40,152 nt of DNA from Guillardia theta CCMP2712 (Eukaryota; Cryptophyceae; Pyrenomonadales; Geminigeraceae), in contig NW_005434655.1 in the NCBI RefSeq assembly GCF_000315625.1, positions 739,415-779,566 of the forward strand. Reading direction: 5' to 3'. The position numbers and the translations under genes are program-made. The stretch's first letter is position 1, and every line of letters begins with the position of its first letter. Below are positions 21,225 to 31,741 of this stretch, one piece after another. The notes below the pieces were generated by a model that had not been told where the DNA came from, did no database searches, and saw nothing but the letters and a program-made list of their open reading frames with translations.

Positions 21225-21948
21225 CTTTTTCGAGCCCTCATACAGCCCCCTTGGAAGGGCATAAAGGCGGGGAAAATGGCAGGGGAAGGAAGAGGGGAGG
21301 AAGAACTTTCCAACGCTGAAATTCGCGTTGCAAACGACCAACCCGTTGTCGAGATAGGACAGGAGATAACTGTGAAAAGTAAGCATGCCGTTCACAAACC
21401 CATATGCAGCCCCTAGCAAATCTGGTCTTTTTTTTTCTACTTTTTTTGGGGTTCACATGGGGTCCGTATATACACTCCCTGTTGACTACCCCTTGTTTTC
21501 ACCGATCAAAGGAGGGGCAGAGAGACTGGACATAAGCGGGGTGGGGTGATTTGAATTCCTCTGGCGTGGAACCCTTCCCCCGCCTTGGTTTTAGAGGTAC
21601 TGCAATTTTAGTTTTACCCATCACGTACATGGTAGTATAGATTGTACTGTATGAAGACATATTGGTACAAAAGAGAGGTTTCATGGTACAGAAGTTCCCC
21701 CCTCCACCACCCTACCCCCTTTTTATCTCCTCACAGAGGATATTTGAATCCACAGAGAAATCCCTCAATGCTCACTGTTATGAATACTCACTGTTATGCG
21801 CATCCACCAGTCATTTATGTCGCATGACGTTTCTTCCTCAACAGCATCCCGTCACTGTGCGCTGGAGGAACGGGCTTCCTGGCAGTCTCCTCTCCATCAG
21901 GACTCGTCGGAGATTCTGTTCCTGGAGCCGCCCCTGGTGTTCGGCCTA

Positions 21949-22325
21949 TGCATACTAGAGCGGACAAGTACGTGCAGCCGGGGTGGGAGCTGGAGAACGC
22001 TATCAGGGATGCGACTAGGCTGGCACCAAGAGCTGAGGAGGCTAGTCGTCCTCTTCTACGCTGGCCATGGGATGAAGGCAGGAAGGGCCAAAGAAGACGA
22101 CCTGATCCCCTGTGAGGTAGGGACGATGGAGACCGAGGAGGAGGTAGAGGACTACACTGTGACTCTCAGTCTGTTTCCTTGTTGTCATCGATGCCTGCAG
22201 ATACCGGGAGGGTCTGCAGGAGACGGGACGGCTGCTCCCGCAGCAGGCGGCCAAAGACGTCCTGCCTCTATCATTCAACTGCTGGTGCCTGACAGAGACA
22301 AACAGCTTCTTTGGGAGGAAGCTAT
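21949..22325 (+). pseudogene. Caspase-like (peptidase C14) fragment
   Basis: Three pieces in shifting frames add up to a caspase p20-like domain: DKYVQPGWELENAIRDATRLA (about 21960-22022), then LVVLFYAGHGMKAG with the catalytic His context YAGHG (22043-22084) and DDLIPCE, then LVVIDACRYREG with the catalytic Cys context DACR (22178-22213). The join between the last two may be an intron; the first join needs a frameshift. It ends directly against the truncated transposase of copy C, so it is either host gene debris or was captured. Metacaspase versus other C14 subtype cannot be told. Confidence 0.6.
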
Positions 22326-22778
22326 TTCGAAATTGAAGAGAAGGAAGACGTCAGGGGTGTTGCTTTCAAGTTGCTTTCAAGTCGGACAAGCGAGACTGCT
22401 GCAGTCTTTCTATTTGCACAGCGGCATGATGTCAGGGCATGTGGGCGATCAGTTTGTACATTTCTACGAGAAATATGGCATTCAACTAGCCTGACTATTG
22501 AACATGTCGTGCATCGAGCATCAACATCAACTTCAGGGAAGAGATGCATATCGAGCTGCTGCCATGATCGGGAACAGCTACATTGGACTCGGAAAAGAAG
22601 GAAGCTGCTACTGCATCTAACGGGCAACTTGACCATGTGTGGGATATGCACTGTCCGTGCGGTAGTCACTGATGGACCTTCACGAAATGCAGATGACAAG
22701 AAGAAATTCAACAATTCGGTTCGAGCACACTTCACTTTGTTGTGGCAGCTCCTTCAAAGTAAATTAATGTCTGAGTAA
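22320..22778 (+). pseudogene. Transposase remnant, copy C of the RAG1-like element
   Basis: Only the C-terminal part survives, in three frames. ARLLQSFYLHSGMMSGHVGDQF matches the zinc-ligand region of copy A. MSCIEHQHQLQGRDAYRAA (about 22504-22560), reached by a frame change after a stop near 22494, matches the Glu block SAIEKRHETLGRR of copy A and SCVERRHQLLGR of copy B. NNSVRAHFTLLWQLLQS (to 22778) matches the conserved end (ARAFYTLFNLLLHSF in A). The E, H and R positions common to all three copies support their functional importance. The 5' two thirds is replaced by the caspase-like fragment. Confidence 0.75.
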
Positions 22779-23488
22779 AGTCGCGTTCAATCTGGATGCC
22801 TCCAAATCTCTGTGTGAAACGTGCACAATCGTACCATTCTCTCGAACTTGAAAGAGATGCATGTGTATTGCGTCCTCTAATTTCGTTTTCAATTTCGTTT
22901 CAAGGTGACTGTCAGTGCGCCCTCGAAACTTGAAATATAACGAACCTGATCCAGGTTCTATCGTGTAGGGTTCATCCTTGAAAGGCACAGGAAATTCTCT
23001 GTTAATGACAGGATTCTGTAAGAGTGATGTACTGATGGTCCAACTGCACTGGCCTTTTCATCCGGGGTTTCAAGAAGGGCTTCCCACGTTTGCGAAACCA
23101 GTTAACTATACTACCGTAGTCCTAATCTTGTGCAGATCGATGTTGAGACGGAAGAAATCAGTTTGTTTTCTAGTGTTAAAGAAGTTGACATTCTTCCTTT
23201 CCAATTTCGGATGATTCCACTTCGAAATTTCCCATTGACATCAGTAAACCTCACACCATGACATGGTACCAGATTGAATGACATGTCTAAACCTTCAACG
23301 TGGTGTAGTAATTCAAAGTGCACAGAATGATCGAAGGCATTTGCTGCAAGGAACAACGGTGCCCCTTGGATGTATCTCATGCGAATGAAGAGGATCAACT
23401 TGTTCTCTTGCTCCAATCTCCTCCTTTTGGCAATGCCGAGCGATGAGGCAGCCCTTGACGACGGTGGCCGCCCCGATTGCGCCGCCAT
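22764..23488 (-). pseudogene. Partner-protein remnant, copy C
   Basis: The N-terminal part (23488 to about 23190) has KRRRLEQE, like KRRKLEQRD of copy B, and GVRFTDVNGKFRSGII, like the GVAFFDVDRKERFGMI block of copy A. The middle is deleted. A WFRKRG...PR block (about 23090-23040) and VPFKDEPYTIEPGSGSLYF (about 22995-22930) match the C-terminal part. Frame changes and a stop near 23005 break it. Its 3' end overlaps that of the copy C transposase by 15 bp, preserving the tail-to-tail layout. Confidence 0.75.
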
Positions 23489-23736
23489 TGTCCGTCAAGG
23501 CAAGGACTGAGGATTGCAACTGGTACTGAAAGTAGTACCATAGGGTATGTGTCGGTACCGTACTGTAACTACCGTTAAAATAACTTGTAAAGAGGATTGT
23601 TGAAATCAACTAAAACAAATGGGTACTATGAAGTGGGGTCTCTAACTCGTTTATCAAAATAGCACGCCTAGAAAAAAAAAAGACCCTACCGAAAAATTTA
23701 AGTGCCAAATTAACGAAAGGCCTGAAAGTGAACGGC
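23489..23736. other. Short AT-rich spacer
   Basis: Upstream side of the copy C partner gene and of the piggyBac-like gene. GGTACTGAAAGTAGTACC is an imperfect hairpin near 23520-23540. No gene or clear terminal repeat is seen. Confidence 0.4.
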
Positions 23737-24979
23737 ATGATGTTTGGCCGTTTCAGGCCTGCAAAGAGCATTCTCATGGGCATGCATAGATGCGATTGGA
23801 ACTCCGTCGCGATAACTGGAAAGGTGATAGCGAAGTGTGGGAATGGTAGATGGATGGTTGATTGGTACTTGCCTGGTGAAAGAATGAAAATTAGCGTCTT
23901 GGAGAGTACCTTACGATCCACATTGTTGCCTGGGGAAATGCCAAATTTGCAAAATTCTACCAATGTTTCCGCTGCCCGCGATGTAGCCGCGTCCGATGAC
24001 GCTGGCTCTAATGATGTAGTGGTGTCTCATCATGACCCTGTCCCTATGCAAGGGGAATCAAACCATGAAAATGATTCCTCTTCGCCTATGACCATCAATT
24101 GCAATTTTGGAGAAAATGTCCTCGTTTGGCAGTTATCACCGACTGGTGTTGCAGAAGATCAACGACTGTCAAGTGGATTTGCAATGCGCAAAACTGTGAT
24201 TCGCTGGACACCAGCTCTGCAGATCCTTGACGAGAAAACTCCATTTGATTGCTGGAAATTTCTGCTTCCGTGGAAGTATTTTTTCGGAGATTGTGACGAA
24301 ACTGGATGTTGTTTGCTCTGGACGAACAATTCTTTGCCAGCAAATGTGAAACCGTTCACTGTACATGAATGGCTTCAGTTCATGGGTGTGCTGTTCATGA
24401 GAACTCTACATCCACACGGTCCAATAAGGAGTTTATGGGGCAGCGATTACGACTCTGCCAGTCCGCCTGTTGATTTGGGTAAGCGCTTTGGAGTCAGTCG
24501 TTGTCGATTCGAACAATGGCGAAAGCACATAAAATTCGCTCCTCCGTATGCATACATTACAGACAATGCTTTTAATTGTATCCGACCCCTTATACACGCT
24601 TTCAATGCGAACAGATTGCAAACAATTCGTCCTGGATCTGAATTGATTTTGGATGAAAGCATGGGTAAATGGATACCAGTTGCTGAGGTATCCTACCATA
24701 TTGTGTTGGAAATTTGTGTGACTGACTTTGTATGAAGGACGTTGATGATGGAATCCCATTTCTAACAAAAATTGCCCGAAAACCACAAGGTATTGGCAGT
24801 GAGTACAAGAACATTGCAGAGTGTACCTACGGAATTATGTTGCAGCTGGAGTTACAAGAAGGCAAACGAGTGATGGAGAATCAAGAATTTACTGATCAAT
24901 ATCCGAAGCATACATCATGGGTTCTCAGATTGATGAATCCTTACTTCAACCAGGGTCACATTCTTTACGCAGATTCCGC
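23737..24979 (+). pseudogene. PiggyBac-like transposase, N-terminal two thirds
   Basis: ATG at 23737. Exon 1 ends at 24687; a 50-nt GT-AG intron (24688-24737) joins KWIPVAE to DVDDGIPFLTKIARKPQG in frame. The N-terminal 80 residues resemble a chromo/Tudor-like fold (GKVIAKCGNGRWMVDWYLPGE). The transposase part includes WLQFMGVLFMR, the first acidic motif LILDESMGKW, RKPQGIGSEYKNIAECTYGIMLQLE and HILYADSA, the second Asp context. The frame then stops abruptly at 24981, where Copia-related sequence begins. The C-terminal part continues at 25563-25965; roughly 100 residues between are missing. It was therefore a normal gene split by a later rearrangement. PiggyBac-like genes of this DDE_Tnp_1_7 type are the nearest family I know. 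Confidence 0.7.
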
Positions 24980-25007
24980 GTAAAGAATGTGCGTAAAGAA
25001 TGTGACC
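24954..25007. repeat. Inverted/direct repeat at the piggyBac-Copia junction
   Basis: 24954-24970 (GGTCACATTCTTTACGC) is the exact reverse complement of 24991-25007. AGATTCCGCG occurs twice (24971-24980 and 25008-25017). The pattern looks like template switching during break repair rather than clean retrotransposon integration. Confidence 0.8.
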
Positions 25008-25018
25008 AGATTCCGCGT

Positions 25019-25560
25019 GATTAACGCGTTATATGAAGACGTTGAATATTTTCTCCTGGAGCTTGGCCAATACTTTCGATCCTATCTGAAGCCATTATTT
25101 CCTGTTCCATGGGCTATGTCAGGAGGATTCAAGTCCAAGTTGGCTCCGATCAAAGCTCTGGCGTATATGATATGGGAAGTCAGAAAGCGCAGTGGGAATC
25201 TCAATGCCACTCCGGATAAAACGCGGATGGAGCTTCTGACGCTGGCAAAGTCGAAATTGCCTGACATATCTACCTTCCACAGCGTTATGGTCCAGATGAA
25301 GATCCTGCTTAACAAGTTGGAAGATGTAGCGGGAGAGGAATCAGTGAAAGCCTTGGAAATGATTTTGGTGGAGGAGCTGATCAAGCAATGTTATCTCTCA
25401 GATTGTGCCGATATTCGAGATGTCGCGCGCTTGAATAAGCGGTCCAAGTTGTCAACCGAATTGACTTGGGAGGAGGTGTACTCTTGGGCTGTAAATTTGA
25501 ATGAGTTTGGCATTGATTCAACGATGTCGATGACTGATATTCAAGGAATGGCAATGCAAA
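25019..25560 (+). mobile_element. Copia gag fragment, plus-strand arm of a 542-bp inverted repeat
   Basis: It encodes the gag-like segment INALYEDVEYFLLELGQYF...DIQGMAMQ and matches 26125-26666 on the other strand at equal length; the translations differ at one residue I can see (VEELIKQ versus VEELIRQ). It interrupts the piggyBac-like gene. Near identity implies a recent duplication or gene conversion. Confidence 0.8.
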
Positions 25561-25562
25561 TT

Positions 25563-25965
25563 CGGTGAATACCAGAAGAAACCGATCGGAGGCTAGTGCA
25601 GTAAGAGGTGCTACGAAGACCGTATCAACTTCATGGCAGCATAATGGCAGGGAAATGTTCATTTTCGGGCATGCATGGAATGAACCTGGCAGGCCTGATA
25701 CCCCAAGAAAACTTCTCATTTCGACATGGAATACAACAGAAGAAACCGATCCCCATTTGAAAATTCGGTATCGACGGAAGGGTCAGCCAGGAACAGGGAA
25801 GAAAAAAACACTGTCAACGCCAAGAACGGCCATGATCAAGTCATATTTCAACGGAGCATCTGTGATCGATGTGCACAATCACCTGAGACAGAGTGGACTG
25901 GGACTGGAAGAAAAAGTTGGAACTCATGACTGGAGATTCAGAATGTTCTGTACGATACTTGGGTT
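25563..25965 (+). pseudogene. PiggyBac-like transposase, C-terminal part
   Basis: It reads RGATKTVSTSWQHNGREMFIFGHAWNE (to about 25682), then LISTWNTTEETDPHLKIRYRRKG and VIDVHNHLRQSGLGLEEKVG, then THDWRFRMFCTILGFVE, the usual C-terminal blocks of piggyBac-like proteins (IDxxNxxR...; HDWRxR...). It continues the fragment at 23737-24979 on the same strand and is cut again at about 25965-25975 by the second Copia fragment. The motif AGAAGAAACCGATC occurs twice (25573 and 25738), perhaps a small internal duplication. Confidence 0.65.
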
Positions 25966-25969
25966 CGTT

Positions 25970-27004
25970 GAAATTACAATTAATCTTTCCTCCTGCCGTC
26001 ATGACAAAGAAATCGTCTCCCGATTGTACGTCTGAGAGGAGGGATTCGTCCCCAACCATGGTAACATTTGCACCAGAATCAAGCAAAAAATTGACAACCC
26101 TTCCGTCACCGTCTCCTACCATACTTTGCATTGCCATTCCTTGAATATCAGTCATCGACATCGTTGAATCAATGCCAAACTCATTCAAATTTACAGCCCA
26201 AGAGTACACCTCCTCCCAAGTCAATTCGGTTGACAACTTGGACCGCTTATTCAAGCGCGCGACATCTCGAATATCGGCACAATCTGAGAGATAACATTGC
26301 CTGATCAGCTCCTCCACCAAAATCATTTCCAAGGCTTTCACTGATTCCTCTCCCGCTACATCTTCCAACTTGTTAAGCAGAATCTTCATCTGGACCATAA
26401 CGCTGTGGAAGGTAGATATGTCAGGCAATTTCGACTTTGCCAGCGTCAGAAGCTCCATCCGCGTTTTGTCCGGAGTGGCATTGAGATTCCCACTGCGCTT
26501 TCTGACTTCCCATATCATATACGCCAGAGCTTTGATCGGAGCCAACTTGGACTTGAATCCTCCTGACATAGCCCATGGAACAGGAAATAATGGCTTCAGA
26601 TAGGATCGAAAGTATTGGCCAAGCTCCAGGAGAAAATATTCAACGTCTTCATATAACGCGTTAATCATCGCGGCATCCATCTCCTTGCCATCAGAATCCC
26701 TTCGGCTTACCCCCTTCTTTTTCTTCTTGCCAGAAGCACTCACTGGATTGCCGGAATCACCGTCATCAACGGGACTACCATACTGATCCGACACCGTCTT
26801 GGACAAATTTTGCAACTGCTCCACATAATCTCGAATCTGCCCGCTCTTCCTCCAACAAAATTTGGCATTCAGGAAAAGCAAAACGACCAACTCGCCATCC
26901 ACATTCACACTCTTGTTCTTTTCCCATACAGTATGAAACTCACCACCAAAATTACCGAGTTGATCGAGTGGAAACTCTCGTATCAGCGGGCCCGGGCCAA
27001 ACAC
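25970..27004 (-). mobile_element. Copia gag-protease fragment, minus strand
   Basis: The open frame reads from about 27004 through DQLGNFGGEFHTVWEKNK, a lysine-rich linker (SGKKKKKGVSRRDSDG) and the gag segment shared with 25019-25560, then into a retroviral-type aspartic protease start: VVNFLLDSGANVTMVGDESLL (active-site DSG). It ends where piggyBac C-terminal sequence begins. The rest of the protease, the integrase and the N-terminal RT are absent. The RT/RNase H piece that follows (27192-28181) is on the opposite strand, so the element has been inverted internally. Confidence 0.75.
26125..26666 (-). repeat. Minus-strand arm of the 542-bp inverted repeat
   Basis: Partner of 25019-25560, separated by 564 bp holding the piggyBac C-terminal fragment. 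Together they form a cruciform-capable structure that could invert the middle by recombination. Confidence 0.85.
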
Positions 27005-27183
27005 AAGCCCAATCCATTCATTGCATTCTGAATCGGAAGCAGAAGTTCATCCAATTCCTCCTGTGACGTCACAGATCCTTTGAGAAATTTTCACGTGAGC
27101 TTAAATTCTTGGGTTCAGAGGCAGTTGGACATGATTAAATACGGTCTACAAATATGAACACAACGGTTCACGACTTCTTCTTA

Positions 27184-28181
27184 CGACATGGGTGGATGAT
27201 CTTCTTATTGTGTGTGAAAATCAGGAAGTATGTGATCATTTTCTGAATCAGCTGAGCAAGGTATTTGATTTTTCTGGAAGTGAAGCCACTGGTACATTTC
27301 TTGGGATTCGTGTTCATCAAGATTTAACGAAAGGGACTATCACGCTGAGTCAGAAACATTTCATTGAACAACTGATTGACAAGTTCGGAATTCCTCTGCG
27401 TTCAGTGTTTACGATCCTTCCTGGTTTGTACATGCGGACTTATCATCTTGAAGGAGAATTGCTAGACAAATCTGCAGTGCGGCAGTATCAAGCACTTCTT
27501 GGGACAATTCTGTATATCGCAAATGGCACAAGAGCAGACATTGCCTTCGCTGTTAGTCTTCTGAGCAGATTTTCGAGAGCGCCCAGAGCTCGTGATTGGG
27601 AGGCGCTGCTACATCTCGCGAGGTATTTACACACTACAAGAGACATTTGTATCGTTTATCACAACAGAGGAGTATTTGTGAATCAAGAAATCCTTCACAA
27701 TCAGCTGGTGGCAGCTAGCGACAGCGACTGGGGAACTGATGTTTTGACAAGGAGGAGTCAATCTGGCTACGCGATTGTGATGAACGGAGGTGTAATCTCA
27801 TATGGATCCAAGGCACAGAAAGTTATCTCCTTGTCATCGTCAGAGGCAGAAATTTATGCTACCTCTGTAGTTGCCAAACACGTCAAGATGTATCGTAACT
27901 TGCTACAGAAGTTGGGGTTTCCACAGTCCGGCCCGACGATGTTGCTCCTGGATAACGAGCCCTGTATCCGTTTGCTGACAGAGAAGAGAGCTTATTCTCG
28001 GTTGAAACACATAGATGAAGGGGATCTGTTACCTGTGAAGGTGCCTACAAAGTTTCAGCCTGCGGATTTGTTCACAAAGATTTTGCCATTGACGAGATGG
28101 AAAGCAGTGAGTTCTTTTCTCTTTGGTGAAGATTTGAATTACTTTGCCTTGGGAAGTCATGGCGACGAGCTGGATGAGTGA
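27184..28181 (+). mobile_element. Copia reverse transcriptase C-terminus and RNase H
   Basis: It starts inside the RT catalytic motif (WVDDLLIVCEN; the VDD box of Copia RT). The thumb region (GTFLGIRVHQD, LLGTILYIANGTRADIAFAVSLLSRFS) and RNase H follow, with acidic motifs AASDSDWG, SLSSSEAEIYA and LLDNEP. The usual KHID block is shortened (LKHIDEGDLLPVKVP, about ten residues missing), then PADLFTKIL. N-terminal RT and integrase are missing. This is a 5'-truncated, inactive fragment. Confidence 0.85.
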
Positions 28182-28227
28182 CACATCTCTGCTTACGATT
28201 ATGAGTGCGTGACTCATTAGGTGTGCA

Positions 28228-28250
28228 AGCTTGGGGGGTGGAACAATGTT
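28228..28250 (+). other. Possible Copia polypurine tract and start of 3' LTR
   Basis: AAGCTTGGGGGGTGGA followed by TGTTGG about 50 bp after the RNase H stop is the usual position and composition of a polypurine tract and LTR start. The LTR end and a second LTR were not found, so this stays tentative. Confidence 0.35.
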
Positions 28251-29352
28251 GGAAAGAAGGATTCTTGTCAGCCAGGGTGGCGCAGTTGCAGGACATGGGG
28301 GGAAAGATTTTCTACAGAATCAAAGCAGTATGATTTCTGTCGCAACTGTGTGCTGACTGTAGTTGTAGAGACTGCCTGGAGACAGCGCTTTGGGAGCAAC
28401 TTTGAACTTCAGTGGGATTTATCCCAGCTTGAATACAATGGGGTTCATCGTACAGCTGGTATCAACGAGCAATCGCCTGCACCAATCTCTGATTCAGGGA
28501 GGGAGAACCTTGGAAGGAAGGTTTGATATTGAGAAGTAGAATCAGATGATTGGCATGGCGTGGTATCAAGCTTCTTCTCCCGAAGACTGTTCAAGGAACT
28601 CTAGGTCAAGTCAAGCAGATTAGGATGTGAAGCCTCCCATCATGATCGCAAGATACAAGACCTATGATCGCAAGAATTGAAATGAGAATTGAAATTGATG
28701 AAAAATCGGCCGTTAAGAAATTGAGAAATTGAAAATGAAGAGATGATTGATGGGGAAAGGCAAATGAAAGAAGATCATATGGTCAATATGAGAATTGAAA
28801 TGAACATGCATGCAAATGAAATCTCAAGAGCTCTCAGGTGAAATGGCGCCAAATCAATCTTTCATACCGCGGTTAGATAGCGATTTGTTAGATGGGCCCG
28901 TAGAGCAGGATAGTTAGGACAAACACATTGGTCATGAATGAGGTGGACATCATTGGGTGGAAAATTTGGATTGAGAAAGTCAGATGGGTGACAATTGAAA
29001 TCGGATGGGATTTGAAGCACAATGATGGGATGGATGACGAGATGATCAGAAAGGTGTCTGGGGAGCCTGACTGATCAGAGGGGAAGCCTGACGAACAAGT
29101 GCAGTGCGGCACAGTCGAGTTCAGGTGGTGGAGGAGTGTTGATGGTACTGACGAGGTTTCTATGAAGGAGAATATGTAGGTAAAAGATGGATGGAAGGAG
29201 CTTGGAGCATGGACTGAGGAGGATCTAGGGGGAAGAAGCAGCTTTGATCTTGGAGGACGAGATTGCGATTCAGGAAGACGCAGGGAGGAGCTTGCGTGGA
29301 GGATGCAGGAAGCTTGATGGAGGAGAAGGTGATGCAGGAAGGATGCAGGAAG

Positions 29353-29430
29353 CTTGGAGGAGGAGAGCGCGGTGTTGCAGCTTGGAGGAGGAGAGCGCGG
29401 TGTTGCAGCTTGGAGGAGGAGCAGGGAGAT
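29353..29430. repeat. 28-bp minisatellite, about 2.7 units
   Basis: Two full units at 29353-29380 and 29381-29408 (CTTGGAGGAGGAGAGCGCGG plus TGTTGCAG) and a partial third unit. Diverged versions of AGGAAGCTTGGAGGAG precede it. Confidence 0.85.
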
Positions 29431-30330
29431 GTTTAAAAAGGGGGTTCCCAGAGGATGAAGGATGAAGTGGAAAAGGAAGCTGAGAATCTCGCTGAACTTC
29501 GTCAGGGAGGGTGTAAGAACTCGGATAAGTTCTTGGAGACGGCGAGAAGTTCAGGGTATTGCGTCTCATCGGTGGACAAAGCTCAGCGAGATGGAAGTGG
29601 GTTTCGACATAGGTCTGGAATTAAGGAATCGACGAGCCTGAGGGTCAGGCGGAGAAGAGGGGGTTAGGAGGACACGTGTCCATTGCGCGCTGTGCATTGT
29701 ACTGGGTTACAAGGGACTGAAGGGAAGGTGACTGCTGTGAATAAAGGAAGTGTTGGTGGTGTTGTGTGGTTCTTCTGAGAGTTCTATCACCATCAGTGAA
29801 GGTGTTAGAGACTGCACAGCTGTGTATCGTTGAGGTGAATAAGGTTGGTGTGAGGATCTCAGGTGTACTGAGAGTTAGTCTTTGGTGGATCTTGGGTTAA
29901 ACAGAATTCTGGCCAGTGAGGTGGAGGTTGATTCGATTAAACTTCAAATCCGATCAAATTAAGCACCGCGATTGTTTCATCGCGGTTAGTTAAATTTAAA
30001 AGTTAGATTTTTAAACTCCCCTGGTGAGCCCCCCTGACCCGCCTTGGCTCCATGCTGCCCCTCCCGCACTGCGGCGGCATAAGTCGCCCCCAACGCGCTG
30101 ATCATCAAGAGCAATGCTCCTCTTACTGGGTTATCCTATGATACACATCGATAGCATCCAATACACCGTAAAGTGCACTTTCTCAATCCATCACATTCTG
30201 TAGGATTTTGCTAAGGTACGCCTTAATTCTGTGTATAGGGTAGTCGCTGGGAAATAAGGGGTGGTATCTTGGTTTGAATATTAGTACCAGATAATTTCAG
30301 ATGGTCTCAAATCTAGATTGAAAGTGAGGT

Positions 30331-30338
30331 TATAAATA
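30331..30338 (+). promoter_or_regulatory. TATA box for the copy B partner gene
   Basis: TATAAATA lies 95 bp upstream of the ATG at 30426, close to the 100-bp spacing seen for transposase A. Confidence 0.5.
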
Positions 30339-30425
30339 ATTTTAGTCAGGGATAATAGTACAAATTAAAATATTCTTATTTCCGTCTCTGAGGCTCTCCC
30401 CCAGACACCTACCTCCTTCATCGGC

Positions 30426-31574
30426 ATGGATCGACGCAATGCAGCTGCAGATGCGGACTTGAAAAGAAGAAAGCTGGAGCAGAGAGATCATGAGACAGGG
30501 CTAAATATCCGAGAAAGGGTAGTTGGTGAATCTAGAGCGCAAATCCCCCTATGCTTTGCATCACTTGAGGCTTCAGATGTCTTGAATGCTCCTAAATATT
30601 TCTCTTGTGACTGGGACATGGAGTTTGATTTGATTCCTTCTGTTGGTGTCTTTTTTCACGATGTGCATAAGAAGCATAGATGCGGATTGATCAAGGAAGT
30701 CACTGCAGATAAAATGCTTGAAGTGTATGTGCTGTACAGCAAAGAGACTTTGACGGAAGTGTTTGAGAACATTTCCCAAGCCGACAAGCGAAGATATCGC
30801 AGATATCTCGATTCCATGCAACCCAACGATTGTTTTCAGAGCATCTACACTGATATTCTTCCACTGGCTGATGTGGTCGGAATATTCAAAGTTACATTTC
30901 CTTTCTGTTCTGTCCAAAGTGCCATTCAGAGTACTCTACAACATTTGCGTGTGATCGGATGGCTTTGTTTTGAAAATGTGAACAGGGACGAGCGACTCCA
31001 AATGGGGTTCTTCCAAAAATTTCGTCTGACAGCTGATATGCTGCACTCATATTTTGGACAACCAGGAAATACGATCGATTATTTCAAAACCTCTACAGAG
31101 CTTGGGATAATCAGAGACACTCTAAAGCGATGGCTCAATGCTCGTGGAGCTGTTAATTGGAATCCAAGGAAAGCAAGGAGGCTTGACTTCGACATTCATA
31201 TTCCTGTATTCAATTGCATACTTGCCTTATTGCAAAAGGTCCCAATTGATGACAAGCTTGTTACGTGTGCGGGATCAGAAAATGGGAAACAATTCACTTG
31301 GTGCATAGATGCAGAATTGTTGAAAACTGCTTTGTTTCAGAGAGAGCTGCACATCCCTCTCAAAGCGAATCCTTATGATTTAGGACCTGCGAGGGGCACT
31401 ATCTATCTTGAAGGTCCGCTGTATTTTACACTCGTTTCCAAGCCTAGCTTGAACGTCGATCGAGCTGTAATTAAAATGAAATTTTCGAGAATCGTGCGAT
31501 TAGGCTGGAATAATGAAAATAATCTGGGAATTCCCAGACCCTTGACTCTTTTGGCGCTTCGTTTTCTCCGATGA
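30426..31574 (+). CDS. Partner protein of the RAG1-like element (copy B)
   Basis: 382 residues, intact, homologous end to end with the copy A partner. It has a basic N-terminus with LKRRKLEQRD (also in copy C), a possible small beta-barrel domain (GVFFHDVHKKHRCGLIKEV...LEVYVLYSKE), and conserved blocks NDCFQSIYTDILPL, VIGWLCFENV, FQKFRLTADMLHSYF, NWNPRKARRLDFD, ELHIPLKANPYDLGPARG and FSRIVRLGW. It lacks Kelch repeats, zinc fingers or enzyme motifs known to me. It converges on transposase B with 167 bp between stop codons. Clear divergence from copy A with the frame kept open argues for selection on the protein. Confidence 0.75.
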   Translation: MDRRNAAADADLKRRKLEQRDHETGLNIRERVVGESRAQIPLCFASLEASDVLNAPKYFSCDWDMEFDLIPSVGVFFHDVHKKHRCGLIKEVTADKMLEVYVLYSKETLTEVFENISQADKRRYRRYLDSMQPNDCFQSIYTDILPLADVVGIFKVTFPFCSVQSAIQSTLQHLRVIGWLCFENVNRDERLQMGFFQKFRLTADMLHSYFGQPGNTIDYFKTSTELGIIRDTLKRWLNARGAVNWNPRKARRLDFDIHIPVFNCILALLQKVPIDDKLVTCAGSENGKQFTWCIDAELLKTALFQRELHIPLKANPYDLGPARGTIYLEGPLYFTLVSKPSLNVDRAVIKMKFSRIVRLGWNNENNLGIPRPLTLLALRFLR

Positions 31575-31741
31575 TTCTCCCTCCCTTAGTGCTTTGAAGG
31601 AGAGTGGAGGGGATAGAACGCAACATACGTTTACAACGCAGCATACGTTCTAGTAAACGTATGTTCATCGGATTAAGAAGGAGAGCAGAGGGGAAAGGAC
31701 AAACGATACAGATTAGCCGCAACATACATTTACTAGAACAA

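Larger units (their letters stand above)
28251..30425. other. Long non-coding stretch between the Copia fragment and copy B
   Basis: No convincing gene. It may contain a Copia LTR of unknown length (an AATAAA lies near 29741). At 28660-28800, GAATTGAAAT-type sequence is iterated. A 28-bp minisatellite lies at 29353-29430. CCGCGAT/ATCGCGG forms a small hairpin near 29967-29986. The last 100 bp should be the promoter of the copy B partner gene, and its terminal repeat would be expected between about 30000 and 30330, but none was recognised. Confidence 0.5.
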
